DNA of 64,000 nt from JAVWHP01 sp036639955 (GCA_036639955.1 JAVWHP010000002.1:62001-126000), one strand, 5' to 3'; counted from the first letter of the stretch, positions 34,784 through 43,550 are shown. Notes: generated from the letters alone by a model not told the origin. Made by a program: numbers and translations.

Positions 34784-34812
34784 GTTAATACTATATTTAG
34801 GAGGTGTATATT

Positions 34813-34971
34813 ATGAAAAAAGAATTAGAAGTATGCTGTAGCGTATGCTCATGTTCATTTAATGATTCATCTCATTGCTGTGCTAAAACAATTAGTGTTG
34901 GCTGTGATGAATGTAATGAAGCAAATAGTACACATGAAACGGCATGTAAATCATTTAAATGTAGCAAATAA
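34813..34971 (+). CDS. DUF1540 cysteine-rich small protein
   Basis: A 52-residue protein beginning MKKELEVCCSVCSC with ten cysteines, a CAKTISVGCDEC centre and a final TACKSFKC, the pattern of DUF1540 domains. Several such proteins are made in spore-formers and may bind metal. The start follows TAGGAGGTG. It follows the dipicolinate/cse60 genes by 29 bp and is closed by a terminator, so it is probably the last gene of the sporulation operon. Confidence 0.85.
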   Translation: MKKELEVCCSVCSCSFNDSSHCCAKTISVGCDECNEANSTHETACKSFKCSK

Positions 34972-34993
34972 ACGATCTAACGATCGTTTTTTA
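34970..34993 (+). terminator. Terminator of the dipicolinate/cse60/DUF1540 operon
   Basis: AACGATC and GATCGTT form a 7-bp stem with loop TAAC, followed by six T. Confidence 0.85.
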
Positions 34994-35042
34994 TTATAAA
35001 AAATTCAAGAAATATGGTATAATAAAACGCAGAGGTGAATGT

Positions 35043-35630
35043 ATGAAAAAAATAATTATGGTATTAGCATTATGCATAATGCTAACTGGATGTGGAACAA
35101 ATAAAAAAGAAAAAGAAAATATTAATAACTATTACGCTAATATAGAAGCAATTGTTTTGAACAATGGTAATGATACTTTAGAAATACCTTTTGAATATAA
35201 TTTAAAAGTTACTAAGAAAAGTGATAACCAATATGAATATTCAGTAGAAATATTTAATCCTAAAGTAGCAATGTATAGCATAGAAGCTGTAGCAGTAGAT
35301 CTAAGAACTGATTTAAAGGCGGATATGTTCCCAAGTTGTGGTATATTTGATGAAGAAGAAATTAATATGATACCAAACCAGGCTAACAAAGATAAAGGAT
35401 TCCCTGCTAAAATAGTACTTAATGGTGTTTCTAAAACTCCAGATGTACAACTTAATATGGTAGTCGGTTGGTTAAACAATAATAAGAGTAAATCGGAAAA
35501 AGTATACTTTAAATTGAAACAAACTTATAAAGAACCAGAGGTTGAAAAACCAAAACCAGTAGAAGAAGTAACAGAAGAAGTAACAGAAGAAGTAACAGAA
35601 GAAGTAACAGAAGAATTTATAGAGGAATAG
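35043..35630 (+). CDS. Lipoprotein with C-terminal Val-Thr-Glu-Glu repeats
   Basis: A 195-residue lipoprotein: signal peptide and lipobox LTGC (Cys at 17), a beta-sandwich-like body (about 25-160) and a C-terminal tail of four VTEE units after a proline-rich linker. No family recognised. GAGGTGA precedes the ATG. The lipobox codons contain a 22-nt perfect palindrome. It is a single-gene unit closed by a terminator. Confidence 0.75.
   Translation: MKKIIMVLALCIMLTGCGTNKKEKENINNYYANIEAIVLNNGNDTLEIPFEYNLKVTKKSDNQYEYSVEIFNPKVAMYSIEAVAVDLRTDLKADMFPSCGIFDEEEINMIPNQANKDKGFPAKIVLNGVSKTPDVQLNMVVGWLNNNKSKSEKVYFKLKQTYKEPEVEKPKPVEEVTEEVTEEVTEEVTEEFIEE
35064..35085. repeat. 22-nt perfect palindrome in lipoprotein signal-peptide codons
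   Basis: TTAGCATTATG followed directly by CATAATGCTAA is an 11+11 perfect palindrome. It encodes LALCIMLT, just before the lipobox cysteine. Confidence 0.95.
35568..35615 (+). repeat. Twelve-base tandem repeat (four copies)
   Basis: GTAACAGAAGAA occurs four times without change and encodes Val-Thr-Glu-Glu at the C-terminus of the lipoprotein. Copy number may vary by slippage. Confidence 0.92.
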
Positions 35631-35641
35631 AATAAGGAAGC

Positions 35642-35671
35642 AACAAAGTGATTATAAATAATCACTTTGTT
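35642..35671 (+). terminator. Terminator after the VTEE lipoprotein gene
   Basis: AACAAAGTGATT and AATCACTTTGTT form a 12-bp stem with a short AT-rich loop. The T-run is brief (TTTAT). Confidence 0.75.
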
Positions 35672-35688
35672 TATGTGGAGTGAGGCAT

Positions 35689-37482
35689 ATGAAAAATAAA
35701 AAGCAGTCATTAATATTAGGTGGTCTGTTAGGATCAGCCGGGATTTTTATTTCTAAATTAATTGGAATAATATATGTAATACCATTTACAGCATTAATAG
35801 GGGAAGGTAATCTTGTTTATTATTCTAGTGCATATCGTATTTATGAATACTTAATAAATATATCTTTAGCTGGATTTCCTTTCGCTATAGCAACTTTAGT
35901 GGCTAAGTACTCATCCTATGGAGATTATAAAACATCATTATTAGTGCGTAAATTAAGTATCGGAATAATGAGCGTATTAGGTTTTGTTTCAATGACATTA
36001 TTAATATTATTTGCAACACCATGTGCTTCAGCATTAATGCCGGCAGAAGCAACCCCTGAAGCATTATTTATAACGCGTAATGTGCTAATAATAATCGCTC
36101 TAGCATTATTCTTCGTTCCAGTCTTAAGTGCAATTAGAGGATTCTATCAAGGCCTTAAGAATATGGAGATATACGCATTATCACAAGTCTTAGAACAACT
36201 ATCGCGAGTAATATTCCTATTAGGAGCAGGAGCACTATGTGTCTACGTATTTAACATGGATCAAATATGGGCAGTATATTTTGCTGTGTTATCAACATCG
36301 GTATCAGCTATATTAGCTATAATTCATATTAAATTTTATGATAAACAAAGAATGCCAGAACTATTAAAATTAGCAAATAATCAAGAAGCCATTCCTAATA
36401 ATGATAGAAAAGCGTTGTTAAGTGAAATACTTAAAATTAGTATGCCATATCTTATAATGGCAATACTTGGTTATAGTTATTCATTATTAGATACAGCATT
36501 TTATTCACACGCATTAGAAACATATTATACTAATTCAGATACTTTCGCTACAATAACTCAACAAATATCAATGAATTTTAATAATATGGTGCAAGCGACA
36601 AGTAACTTCATTCAACCAGTAGGAGAAACAATAGAGTATACATTAGCAAGTTCAGCTGCTGAATACTCAAGTACTATATTTGGAATATCATTTTTAAAGG
36701 TTGCTAAATTAATAGCAATACCAATGATACTATCACCAGGATTTTCATTAGCTATAATCCCATATATAACAACTAATCTAATAAATAAAGATTATAAAGA
36801 ATTAAGAAAAAACATATTGGATTGTGTAGATTCTGTCTTATATTTAGGAACACCAATATGCTTCTGTCTATTTGCATTAGCAAGACCTATTTATTATTTT
36901 ATGTATGGTGGAGCTAATTTAACATTAGGAACTGATATTCTTCAATGGTATACAGTAGATGCATTCTTTGGAACTATTACACCAATCTTTTCATCACTTA
37001 TGATGGTATTAGAACTTAGAAAAGAAAATATTATAAATCTTGTAGTATCAGTAATATTAAAGTTAGTATTAGTTGTACCAATGCTAACTTGGTGGTCATA
37101 TTCTGGAGCTGTTATCTCAGGAATACTAGCCTATGTAATACTAATAATACTAGATGTAATAATATTAAAGAAGAAATATAAAGTAAGCTTTAGAAGTACT
37201 ATAAGACGCTTTATATTTATGATAGTTGGAGTAATAGCCATGTTACTAGTATTTAGTCTATTAGCTAAAATAGGCTTATTATCAACAGATATATCAAGAG
37301 TACTAGTCTTCTTTGAATTAGCATTAGCGGGTATATTAGGAATTGGAGTATATATTGCAGTAACAGGATTCTTTCAATTACCACAAGCTATATTTCATAT
37401 AAACTTTAAAGCAATATTATATAAAGTTAGAAAAACAATGAGTACTAAATTAAGTAGAGGTAATAAAAGTGAGATTAGATAA
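35689..37482 (+). CDS. ytgP: Lipid II flippase-like MATE/MVF protein (YtgP, SpoVB family)
   Basis: A 597-residue protein with about fourteen transmembrane segments of the MOP flippase superfamily. Early motifs (KLIGIIYVIPFTALIGEGN, AGFPFAIATLVAKY, AIRGFYQGLKNM) follow YtgP/MurJ of Bacillus. It would flip lipid II across the membrane. The paralogue SpoVB serves the spore cortex; adjacency to an rsuA-family gene, as for Bacillus ytgP-ytzG, favours YtgP. The ATG at 35689 is eight bases after GGAG. It overlaps the next gene by 14 bp. Confidence 0.88.
   Translation: MKNKKQSLILGGLLGSAGIFISKLIGIIYVIPFTALIGEGNLVYYSSAYRIYEYLINISLAGFPFAIATLVAKYSSYGDYKTSLLVRKLSIGIMSVLGFVSMTLLILFATPCASALMPAEATPEALFITRNVLIIIALALFFVPVLSAIRGFYQGLKNMEIYALSQVLEQLSRVIFLLGAGALCVYVFNMDQIWAVYFAVLSTSVSAILAIIHIKFYDKQRMPELLKLANNQEAIPNNDRKALLSEILKISMPYLIMAILGYSYSLLDTAFYSHALETYYTNSDTFATITQQISMNFNNMVQATSNFIQPVGETIEYTLASSAAEYSSTIFGISFLKVAKLIAIPMILSPGFSLAIIPYITTNLINKDYKELRKNILDCVDSVLYLGTPICFCLFALARPIYYFMYGGANLTLGTDILQWYTVDAFFGTITPIFSSLMMVLELRKENIINLVVSVILKLVLVVPMLTWWSYSGAVISGILAYVILIILDVIILKKKYKVSFRSTIRRFIFMIVGVIAMLLVFSLLAKIGLLSTDISRVLVFFELALAGILGIGVYIAVTGFFQLPQAIFHINFKAILYKVRKTMSTKLSRGNKSEIR
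37060..37090. repeat. 11-bp hairpin in ytgP
   Basis: AAGTTAGTATT and AATGCTAACTT pair at all 11 positions including one U-G pair, with a 9-nt loop, within transmembrane-segment codons. Confidence 0.85.
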
Positions 37483-38173
37483 ATATTTAGCCCATAGTGG
37501 ACTAGGAACACGTAAAGATGTTAAAAATTTAATAAGAAAAAAAAGAATAAGCGTAAATGGTAATATTATTTCAAATGATGATTTAAAAATAGATGAAACA
37601 ATAGATATTGTATGCTTTGATCAAGAACCAATAAATTATAATAAATACGTATATATTATGATTAACAAACCTAAAGGTTGTGTAAGTGCTACAGTAGATA
37701 ATGTTTATCCAACTATATTTGAATATATAAATGAGTTTATACCATTAGATAGCTTCCCTGTAGGAAGACTAGATGTAGATACTACAGGCCTACTAATTAT
37801 AAGTAATGATGGAACATTAGCACATAATATATTATCACCAAAAAAACATGTTACTAAAGTATATGAGGCTCAATTAGATCATAGTTTAAATGAAAGTGAT
37901 ATACTTAAAATTGAAGAAGGAATAGTATTTAATGACATTACTTATAAAAGTGGTAAAATATTATATAGTGATGGTAATATGATTCAGTTAGAAATAAGTG
38001 AAGGTAAGTTCCATCAAGTTAAAAATATGATGTTATCTTTAGATAATGAAGTACTAGAACTTAAAAGAATTAAGATGGGAAATCTCTTATTAGATGATTC
38101 ATTAGAATTAGGGGAATATCGTAATTTAACAGATGAAGAGATTTTATTATTAAAACAAGAAAAGGAGAATTAA
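37469..38173 (+). CDS. RsuA-family 16S rRNA pseudouridine synthase
   Basis: A 234-residue enzyme with an N-terminal S4 domain (MRLDKYLAHSGLGTRKDVKNLI) and a catalytic domain whose Asp lies in GRLDVDTTGLLI. RsuA types modify 16S rRNA U516. The start is GTG at 37469 after AGAGG, overlapping ytgP by 14 bp; it pairs with ytgP as ytzG does in Bacillus. The thyA gene follows after one base. Confidence 0.92.
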   Translation: MRLDKYLAHSGLGTRKDVKNLIRKKRISVNGNIISNDDLKIDETIDIVCFDQEPINYNKYVYIMINKPKGCVSATVDNVYPTIFEYINEFIPLDSFPVGRLDVDTTGLLIISNDGTLAHNILSPKKHVTKVYEAQLDHSLNESDILKIEEGIVFNDITYKSGKILYSDGNMIQLEISEGKFHQVKNMMLSLDNEVLELKRIKMGNLLLDDSLELGEYRNLTDEEILLLKQEKEN

Positions 38174-38174
38174 C

Positions 38175-39047
38175 ATGAAACAGTATATTGAACTATGTAA
38201 ACATATATTAGAGAATGGAGAACAAAGACAGGATCGTACTAATACAGGTACTAAAGCAGTTTTTGGTTATCAGATGCGTTTTAATTTATTAGAAGGATTC
38301 CCATTATTAACTACTAAGAAAGTATATTTTAGAAGTTGTGCTGAAGAACTATTATGGTTTCTAAGTGGTAATACTAACATAAGACCTTTAGTGTTAAAGA
38401 ATGTTAGAATATGGAATGAATGGCCTTTTGAAAACTATAAGAATAGTAAAGATTATAAGAATGAAACTCTAGATGAATTTATAGAAAAAATTAGAACTGA
38501 TGAAGTTTTTGCTAATAAGTATGGTGAACTCGGACCTGTTTATGGTAAACAATGGCGTGATTTTAATGGAGTAGATCAAATAACTAAGTTAATTGATGGT
38601 CTTAAGAAAAATCCTTTTTCAAGAAGACACATTGTTTCAGCTTGGAATCCTGCTCAGGTTGATGACATGGCACTTCCACCATGTCATGCATTCATGCAGT
38701 TCTATGTTAGTGCTGATAAAAAATATTTATCTTGTCAATTATATCAACGTTCTGCTGATTTATTCTTAGGTGTACCTTTTAATATTGCATCATATTCTTT
38801 ATTAACTATGATGATTGCTCAAGTATGTGGTTATGAGGCTAAAGAATTTATTCATACATTTGGAGATGTTCATATTTATGACGATCATATGGACCAAATT
38901 AATGAACAAATTAGTCGTGAACCTTATCCACTATGTAAGTTGAAAATTAATCCTAATATCAACAATATCTTTGATTTTAGTATAGAAGATTTTGAAGTCG
39001 CAGATTATAAATCTCACCCTAAAATTGTAGGAAAGGTAAGTGTCTAA
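38175..39047 (+). CDS. thyA: Thymidylate synthase ThyA
   Basis: A 290-residue folate-dependent thymidylate synthase. The catalytic Cys is in LPPCHAFMQFYV, with the dUMP-binding RRHIVSAWNP and QRSADLFLGVPFNIASY segments. It is about 25 residues longer than E. coli ThyA because of an insert after VRIWNEW (about 80-115), as in some Bacilli. Its TAA overlaps the folA ATG (TAATG). A 9-bp hairpin sits on the catalytic codons at 38662-38687. Confidence 0.97.
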   Translation: MKQYIELCKHILENGEQRQDRTNTGTKAVFGYQMRFNLLEGFPLLTTKKVYFRSCAEELLWFLSGNTNIRPLVLKNVRIWNEWPFENYKNSKDYKNETLDEFIEKIRTDEVFANKYGELGPVYGKQWRDFNGVDQITKLIDGLKKNPFSRRHIVSAWNPAQVDDMALPPCHAFMQFYVSADKKYLSCQLYQRSADLFLGVPFNIASYSLLTMMIAQVCGYEAKEFIHTFGDVHIYDDHMDQINEQISREPYPLCKLKINPNINNIFDFSIEDFEVADYKSHPKIVGKVSV

Positions 39048-39520
39048 TGATTAGTTTAGTAGTTGCACATTCAGTTAATTATTGTATCGGACTTAATGGT
39101 TGGATGCCTTGGCATCTTAGTGAAGATCTTAAAAACTTTAAGCGTCTTACTTTGAATTCAGATATAGTAATGGGAAGAACTACTTATGAAGCAATAGGTA
39201 AACCACTACCTAAACGTTTTACATATATAATTAGTAGAGATACTAGTTACCATGTAGAACACAATAGCGTAGCTGTAACTAATGATTTAGTTAAACTTAT
39301 AGAAGAACATAAAGTTCTTAATAAGGATTTATATATTTGTGGTGGAGCCCAAATATATAAATTAGCTCTTCCTTATGTTGATGAAATGTGGATATCATTA
39401 ATAGAAGAAGAATTCGAAGGAGATACTTATTTTCCAACAAACTATGAAAAGGATTTTATTATAGTCACTAAGGAAAGTAAAGATGGATTTGTTTTAATCC
39501 ATTATAGGAGGAAATTATGA
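39047..39520 (+). CDS. folA: Dihydrofolate reductase
   Basis: A 157-residue DHFR that regenerates tetrahydrofolate used by ThyA. NADPH/folate motifs include GLNGWMPWHLSEDLKNFK near the N-terminus, MGRTTYEAIGKPLPKR and GGAQIYKLALPYVDEMWISLIEEEFEGDTYFP. The start codon overlaps the thyA stop and its end overlaps plsC by 4 bp, so the three are one unit. Confidence 0.97.
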   Translation: MISLVVAHSVNYCIGLNGWMPWHLSEDLKNFKRLTLNSDIVMGRTTYEAIGKPLPKRFTYIISRDTSYHVEHNSVAVTNDLVKLIEEHKVLNKDLYICGGAQIYKLALPYVDEMWISLIEEEFEGDTYFPTNYEKDFIIVTKESKDGFVLIHYRRKL

Positions 39521-40224
39521 GTCATACAATCAGAAAAGTTTTAGCTTGGGCTAAAGTAGCACCAGCTTTACCAGGTATAATTATAGATGCAAAAAAATGT
39601 AAACATAGAAATTTTGAAGAAAATTTCTATGCTTTAAAGAAAACAAGTAAAACAGTACTTTCTAGAACTAATACAGAATTGTTTGTAGAAAATGCTGAAA
39701 AAGTTAATGGAGATCATACATGTTTATATATTGGTAATCATCAAGGAAGTCTTGATTGCTTTGTTGTTATTGCGGCAATGCCGTATCCTTTAACTGCAGT
39801 AGGTAAAGAGAATATCAATGATATGCCTTTATTTGGTGATTACTTTAAGGGTGTAGAAGCGATTGGATTTGATCGTGAAAGTCCAAGAGATAGCGTACGT
39901 ATGATAAAATCAGTAACTGAAAGTCTAAAAAACGGTCGCAATATTGTTATATATCCTGAAGGTACTAGAAGTAACTCTAATACTATGTTACCATTTAAAC
40001 CCGGATCATTTACACCAGCATATCGTGCTAAAGTAGCTATTCAACCTTATATAAGTGTTGATGCTCATCATGCCATTGACGTTCCTCCACATAAAAATAT
40101 AACAATACGTTTTCTCGATGAAATTCCTTATGAATTCTTTAAGGATATGAAAACTCCTGAACTATGTGATTATGTAAGTAATTTATTAAATGAAGAAATA
40201 AAAAAAGTTACTAACGAAGATTAG
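39517..40224 (+). CDS. plsC: 1-acyl-sn-glycerol-3-phosphate acyltransferase-like protein
   Basis: A 235-residue LPLAT-family acyltransferase with the catalytic NHxxxxD motif (GNHQGSLDCF), the substrate motif YPEGTRS and a FKPGSFTPA segment. It would acylate lysophosphatidic acid to phosphatidic acid at the membrane. ATGA overlap with folA indicates translational coupling. Confidence 0.9.
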   Translation: MSHTIRKVLAWAKVAPALPGIIIDAKKCKHRNFEENFYALKKTSKTVLSRTNTELFVENAEKVNGDHTCLYIGNHQGSLDCFVVIAAMPYPLTAVGKENINDMPLFGDYFKGVEAIGFDRESPRDSVRMIKSVTESLKNGRNIVIYPEGTRSNSNTMLPFKPGSFTPAYRAKVAIQPYISVDAHHAIDVPPHKNITIRFLDEIPYEFFKDMKTPELCDYVSNLLNEEIKKVTNED

Positions 40225-40269
40225 TATATTTTCATGATAATTGCTCATAATTAATTAGGAGGAATTATC

Positions 40270-40707
40270 ATGAAAAGCATAAAAAAAGTTATTATAGTCT
40301 TACTAATTACATTCCTTTGTGTCGGTTGTGTACACAAAGGAATTAATAAAGATATTGCGATAATATCAATGGATATGAATACTTTAATAGAACATTTAGA
40401 AAACGTAGGTATAAACATTGATGATAAAATTGATGTAAAACCAATGAATATTGGAGCTTTAGAAGGTATACGTATAAGTGTTAATGAAAACTATGTTTAC
40501 TTATATCAATTGGATTTAACAGATCAACGTACGATTAAACTTATTGAAGAAGCTAAAAGTACTAATTTTGTAAAGGTTTCTATAAATGATTCTATTTTTA
40601 GTTATCATTCAATAGTTAATGGTAGTTATTTAATGTTATATGAATCTAATGATAGTTTAGAGGATATTATAAGAGAATTTTCTAAATTTAGAACAACAGA
40701 TAATTAA
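40270..40707 (+). CDS. Small lipoprotein, function unknown
   Basis: A 145-residue lipoprotein with basic N-terminus, hydrophobic core and lipobox CVGC (Cys at about 20), followed by a compact alpha/beta domain. No family recognised. AGGAGGAA precedes the ATG. The lipobox codons form a 12-bp hairpin (40311-40343). It ends in a terminator and may be co-transcribed with plsC, 45 bp upstream. Confidence 0.7.
   Translation: MKSIKKVIIVLLITFLCVGCVHKGINKDIAIISMDMNTLIEHLENVGINIDDKIDVKPMNIGALEGIRISVNENYVYLYQLDLTDQRTIKLIEEAKSTNFVKVSINDSIFSYHSIVNGSYLMLYESNDSLEDIIREFSKFRTTDN
40311..40343. repeat. Perfect 12-bp hairpin over the lipobox codons
   Basis: ATTCCTTTGTGT (40311-40322) and ACACAAAGGAAT (40332-40343) are exact reverse complements with a 9-nt loop that encodes the GC of the lipobox. 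Confidence 0.95.
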
Positions 40708-40721
40708 TCTGTTGTTTTTTT
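40692..40721 (+). terminator. Terminator of the thyA-folA-plsC-lipoprotein unit
   Basis: AACAACAGAT and ATCTGTTGTT pair around AATTA and are followed by a T-run. Confidence 0.9.
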
Positions 40722-40744
40722 AATTGACAAGTACATAAAGTTCT

Positions 40745-40779
40745 TGTAACATATATAGTGTAATGTTACATGATATAAT
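40745..40779 (+). promoter_or_regulatory. Extended -10 promoter with an operator-like inverted repeat, before the ankyrin/WYL genes
   Basis: TGATATAAT at 40771-40779 is an extended -10. Immediately upstream TGTAACAT (40745-40752) and ATGTTACA (40763-40770) form a perfect 8-bp inverted repeat with 10 bp between, and a nested TGTAATGTTACA (40759-40770) is itself nearly palindromic. The repeat covers the -35 region and is a natural site for the WYL regulator encoded downstream. Confidence 0.7.
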
Positions 40780-40810
40780 GTAGTCATCAAGAAAGATATA
40801 GGTGACTATT

Positions 40811-41167
40811 ATGAATGAAAAATTATTGGCTAAAGAAATTTTAAATGCAGTATGGGACGAAAACATTGCTAAAGCAAATAGAGCAATATTAAATGGAGCT
40901 AATCCAAATTGGATATTTAATGGCTATCCATTATTGCTACATGCAGTATTTAGTGAAAACTTAGAAATGGTAATGTTTCTAATTGATAATGGTGCTTCTC
41001 AAATTGATGAAGCTTTAGGTTTTGCTTTAGATCGTTGTATTGGTAAAATGATATTACCATTAAGCTATTTAGGTGTTGTACCTAAGATTAAAGATCCACT
41101 AGATATATTTGGACCATATCCTAGTCGTTATGCACCAATGAAACTATGTGAACAACTACACATATAA
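40811..41167 (+). CDS. Short ankyrin-repeat protein
   Basis: A 118-residue protein containing two to three ankyrin-like units (KANRAILNGANPNWIFNGYPLLLHAVFSENLEMVMFLIDNGAS). It would act by binding another protein. The ATG at 40811 is five bases after AGGTGA; an in-frame GTG overlaps that site. It lies 12 bp before the WYL regulator, so it may modulate that regulator; this is inferred from adjacency. Confidence 0.7.
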   Translation: MNEKLLAKEILNAVWDENIAKANRAILNGANPNWIFNGYPLLLHAVFSENLEMVMFLIDNGASQIDEALGFALDRCIGKMILPLSYLGVVPKIKDPLDIFGPYPSRYAPMKLCEQLHI

Positions 41168-41179
41168 AGGAGAAAAGAG

Positions 41180-42130
41180 ATGAATAGAGTAGCTAATTGT
41201 ATTTTAATGTTAGATAAATTAAGCACAGGAAGAGTTTATAAAAGAATTGATTTAGCAAATGAATTAGGTGTAAATATACGTAATATAGGTGAATATAAAA
41301 AAGAATTAGAAACATGTGGTTATATAATTGAAACAACTCCAGGAATACGTGGTGGCTATCAACTTATAAATAAAAATCTGATACCAACAATTAATTTTGA
41401 AGGGAATGAAGCATTTGTAATTAAAAATGTTTTTGATTACTATGCTATCAACGGTACAATGGCTAAAGATGATAACTATATGAATGCCAGTGTTAAAGTA
41501 TTAAAATTAGTAAACGGGGTGAATGATTCAGATATTACATATAAAAATATTGAAAATGGTTTAAGTGAAAAAATGCTTAATTTTGTAAAGATATGTAACG
41601 AGGCAATTAAAAATAAACGCGCATTAAAAGTAAGTTATTGTGGTGAAAAAGATAAAACTTTTATTGAATATAAAGTTCATCCTTATGATATTATAAACTT
41701 TAGTGAAGGTACATATCTTGTATGTTATTCTTTAAAGAAAAACCCTTTTGGTTTTAGAAATCTAAAGTTTAGTGATGAAAGAATGAAATCATTAACTATA
41801 TGTAATGATATAGAATTTAGCAGAGATAAGGATTATAATATAGAAAAATATGTAGGAAATGAATCAATCTTTAAAGGTAAGCTAAAAAATTATACTATTA
41901 TTTTTGATGCTGAGTCTCATAATAGAGTTATGGAAGAAAATATCAGTTGTTGTCGTAAAATAGAACATTATGATGATGGAGCAATAGAGGTAAATGGTCA
42001 ATATGAAGATGAAATAAAATTCATTCGATACTTATTGTCTTTTGGAAGACATGTTGAGGTTATTAAACCTCAACAACTTAAAGATCAAATAAGTAATGAA
42101 CTTAAATTAGCATCTTATATTTATGAATAG
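41180..42130 (+). CDS. HTH/WYL-domain transcriptional regulator
   Basis: A 316-residue regulator with an N-terminal winged helix (LDKLSTGRVYKRIDLANELGVNIRNIGEYKKELETCGYIIE) and a WYL-like ligand-sensing domain (about 130-230; YLVCYSLKKNPFGFRNLKFSDERM replaces the usual WYL triad). A C-terminal WCX-like extension follows. WYL regulators often sense nucleic-acid ligands in stress or defence. It probably controls its own promoter through the inverted repeat at 40745-40770. Confidence 0.82.
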   Translation: MNRVANCILMLDKLSTGRVYKRIDLANELGVNIRNIGEYKKELETCGYIIETTPGIRGGYQLINKNLIPTINFEGNEAFVIKNVFDYYAINGTMAKDDNYMNASVKVLKLVNGVNDSDITYKNIENGLSEKMLNFVKICNEAIKNKRALKVSYCGEKDKTFIEYKVHPYDIINFSEGTYLVCYSLKKNPFGFRNLKFSDERMKSLTICNDIEFSRDKDYNIEKYVGNESIFKGKLKNYTIIFDAESHNRVMEENISCCRKIEHYDDGAIEVNGQYEDEIKFIRYLLSFGRHVEVIKPQQLKDQISNELKLASYIYE

Positions 42131-42182
42131 AATTTTAATAATTCTCTTAGTAAATAGAGTAATTATAACTAACAAATATTAT

Positions 42183-42206
42183 AAAAAGCCTCAATGAGAC
42201 TTTTTA
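42183..42206 (+). terminator. Terminator of the ankyrin/WYL unit
   Basis: AAAAAGCCTC and GAGACTTTTT pair with one mismatch around AAT, followed by a T-rich tract. Confidence 0.75.
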
Positions 42207-42280
42207 TTTTTAAATATAATAAAAAAAGATACAAAGGTAAGCTAATATTTGGTATAATTGTAATAGATTGAGGTGATTAA

Positions 42281-43015
42281 ATGGGTTTCGAAGTAAACAT
42301 TAATAATTTTGAAGGGCCTTTAGATTTAATGCTGCATTTAATAAAAGAAAATAAATTGAATCTTGAAGATTTGAATATGGATATTTTAACTGATCAATAT
42401 TTATCATTTTTAAATGCCATGGAATCTTTACATTTAGAAGTAGCTAGTGAATTCTTAAGTGAACTTGCTGGTTTAATAGAATATAAAAGTAAAAAAATGC
42501 TACCTAGAGAAAAAGTATTAATTGAAGAAAATTATGAAGAAGACCAAAGAGATAAACTAGTTCAACGTTTATATGAATACCAACGTTATAAAGAAGTAAC
42601 AAAAGATTTCAGTGATAAATATGATGAAAGACAATTATTAATGGAAAAGCCAATCAGTGATGAAACAAAAAAATGGGTGCAAATAATTGAAGAAGATGAT
42701 TTCGAAGGTGATCCTTATGACATTATAAAAGCAATGCAAAAAGTAATGAGAAGATTTCAATTAAATAGACCTAAAGAAACAAAGCTAACTATTAATGAAA
42801 TGTCGTTAGATGATCGTGTAGTACAAATTAAGAGTAAGTTAAAGAATTGGGTAGGTAAGATGAACTTTATTAAGTTATGTGAGGATTGTAATACTAAACA
42901 TATGTACATAGTAACATTTTTATCTATTTTAAATTTAGTGAAATATCATGAAATAAATGCTTATGTTGATGATAATGAAGATATTTGGATTGTAAGAGGT
43001 GAAAGTAATGAATAA
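42281..43015 (+). CDS. scpA: Segregation and condensation protein A
   Basis: A 244-residue kleisin of the SMC-ScpAB condensin. The N-terminal signature is FEGPLDLMLHLIKENKLNLEDL, and the C-terminal winged helix contacts the SMC head. It organises and segregates the chromosome. The order scpA-scpB-dacB-spmA-spmB-rluB is that of Bacillus subtilis without ypuI. It overlaps scpB by 8 bp. Confidence 0.95.
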   Translation: MGFEVNINNFEGPLDLMLHLIKENKLNLEDLNMDILTDQYLSFLNAMESLHLEVASEFLSELAGLIEYKSKKMLPREKVLIEENYEEDQRDKLVQRLYEYQRYKEVTKDFSDKYDERQLLMEKPISDETKKWVQIIEEDDFEGDPYDIIKAMQKVMRRFQLNRPKETKLTINEMSLDDRVVQIKSKLKNWVGKMNFIKLCEDCNTKHMYIVTFLSILNLVKYHEINAYVDDNEDIWIVRGESNE

Positions 43016-43550
43016 TTTAAAAACAATTATTGAAGGTTTATTATTTTTGAGTGGTGATGAAGGATTAAACATGGAGCAATTAATAGGAGTATTAGAACTA
43101 AAAGAAGAAACTATTAATGAAGGAATTAATGCATTAATGGATGACTATCTTGATGATAGTAGAGGTATAGAACTAGTGTGTTTTGGAGGTATTTATAAAT
43201 TTGTATCTAAAGAAACTATCCATCCATATGCACAAAAACTGTTTGCTACTACTAAGAGTAATGTATTGTCACAAGCTGCTTTGGAAACATTAGCAATAGT
43301 TGCTTATAGACAACCAGTGACAAGAGCTGAAATAGAGGATATCAGAGGCGTTGGATGTGACATGATGATAAGAAAACTATTAGCTAGAGGATTAATAAAA
43401 GAATGCGGAAGAACCGATGCACCAGGAAGACCCTTTCTATATGAGATAACAAATGAATTTATGGATGCTTTTAAACTAGAAAGTCTTAAAGAATTACCTG
43501 AGTTACCTGAATTCTCAAATAAAAGTGATGAAGAACTATTTGAGAATTAA
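43008..43550 (+). CDS. scpB: Segregation and condensation protein B
   Basis: A 180-residue dimeric winged-helix prot​ein that binds ScpA, with the conserved ALETLAIVAYRQPVTRAEIEDIRGV and ARGLIKECGRTDAPGRPFLYEIT. The ATG at 43008 is favoured by AGGTGA upstream over an in-frame GTG nine bases earlier. Confidence 0.95.
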   Translation: MNNLKTIIEGLLFLSGDEGLNMEQLIGVLELKEETINEGINALMDDYLDDSRGIELVCFGGIYKFVSKETIHPYAQKLFATTKSNVLSQAALETLAIVAYRQPVTRAEIEDIRGVGCDMMIRKLLARGLIKECGRTDAPGRPFLYEITNEFMDAFKLESLKELPELPEFSNKSDEELFEN

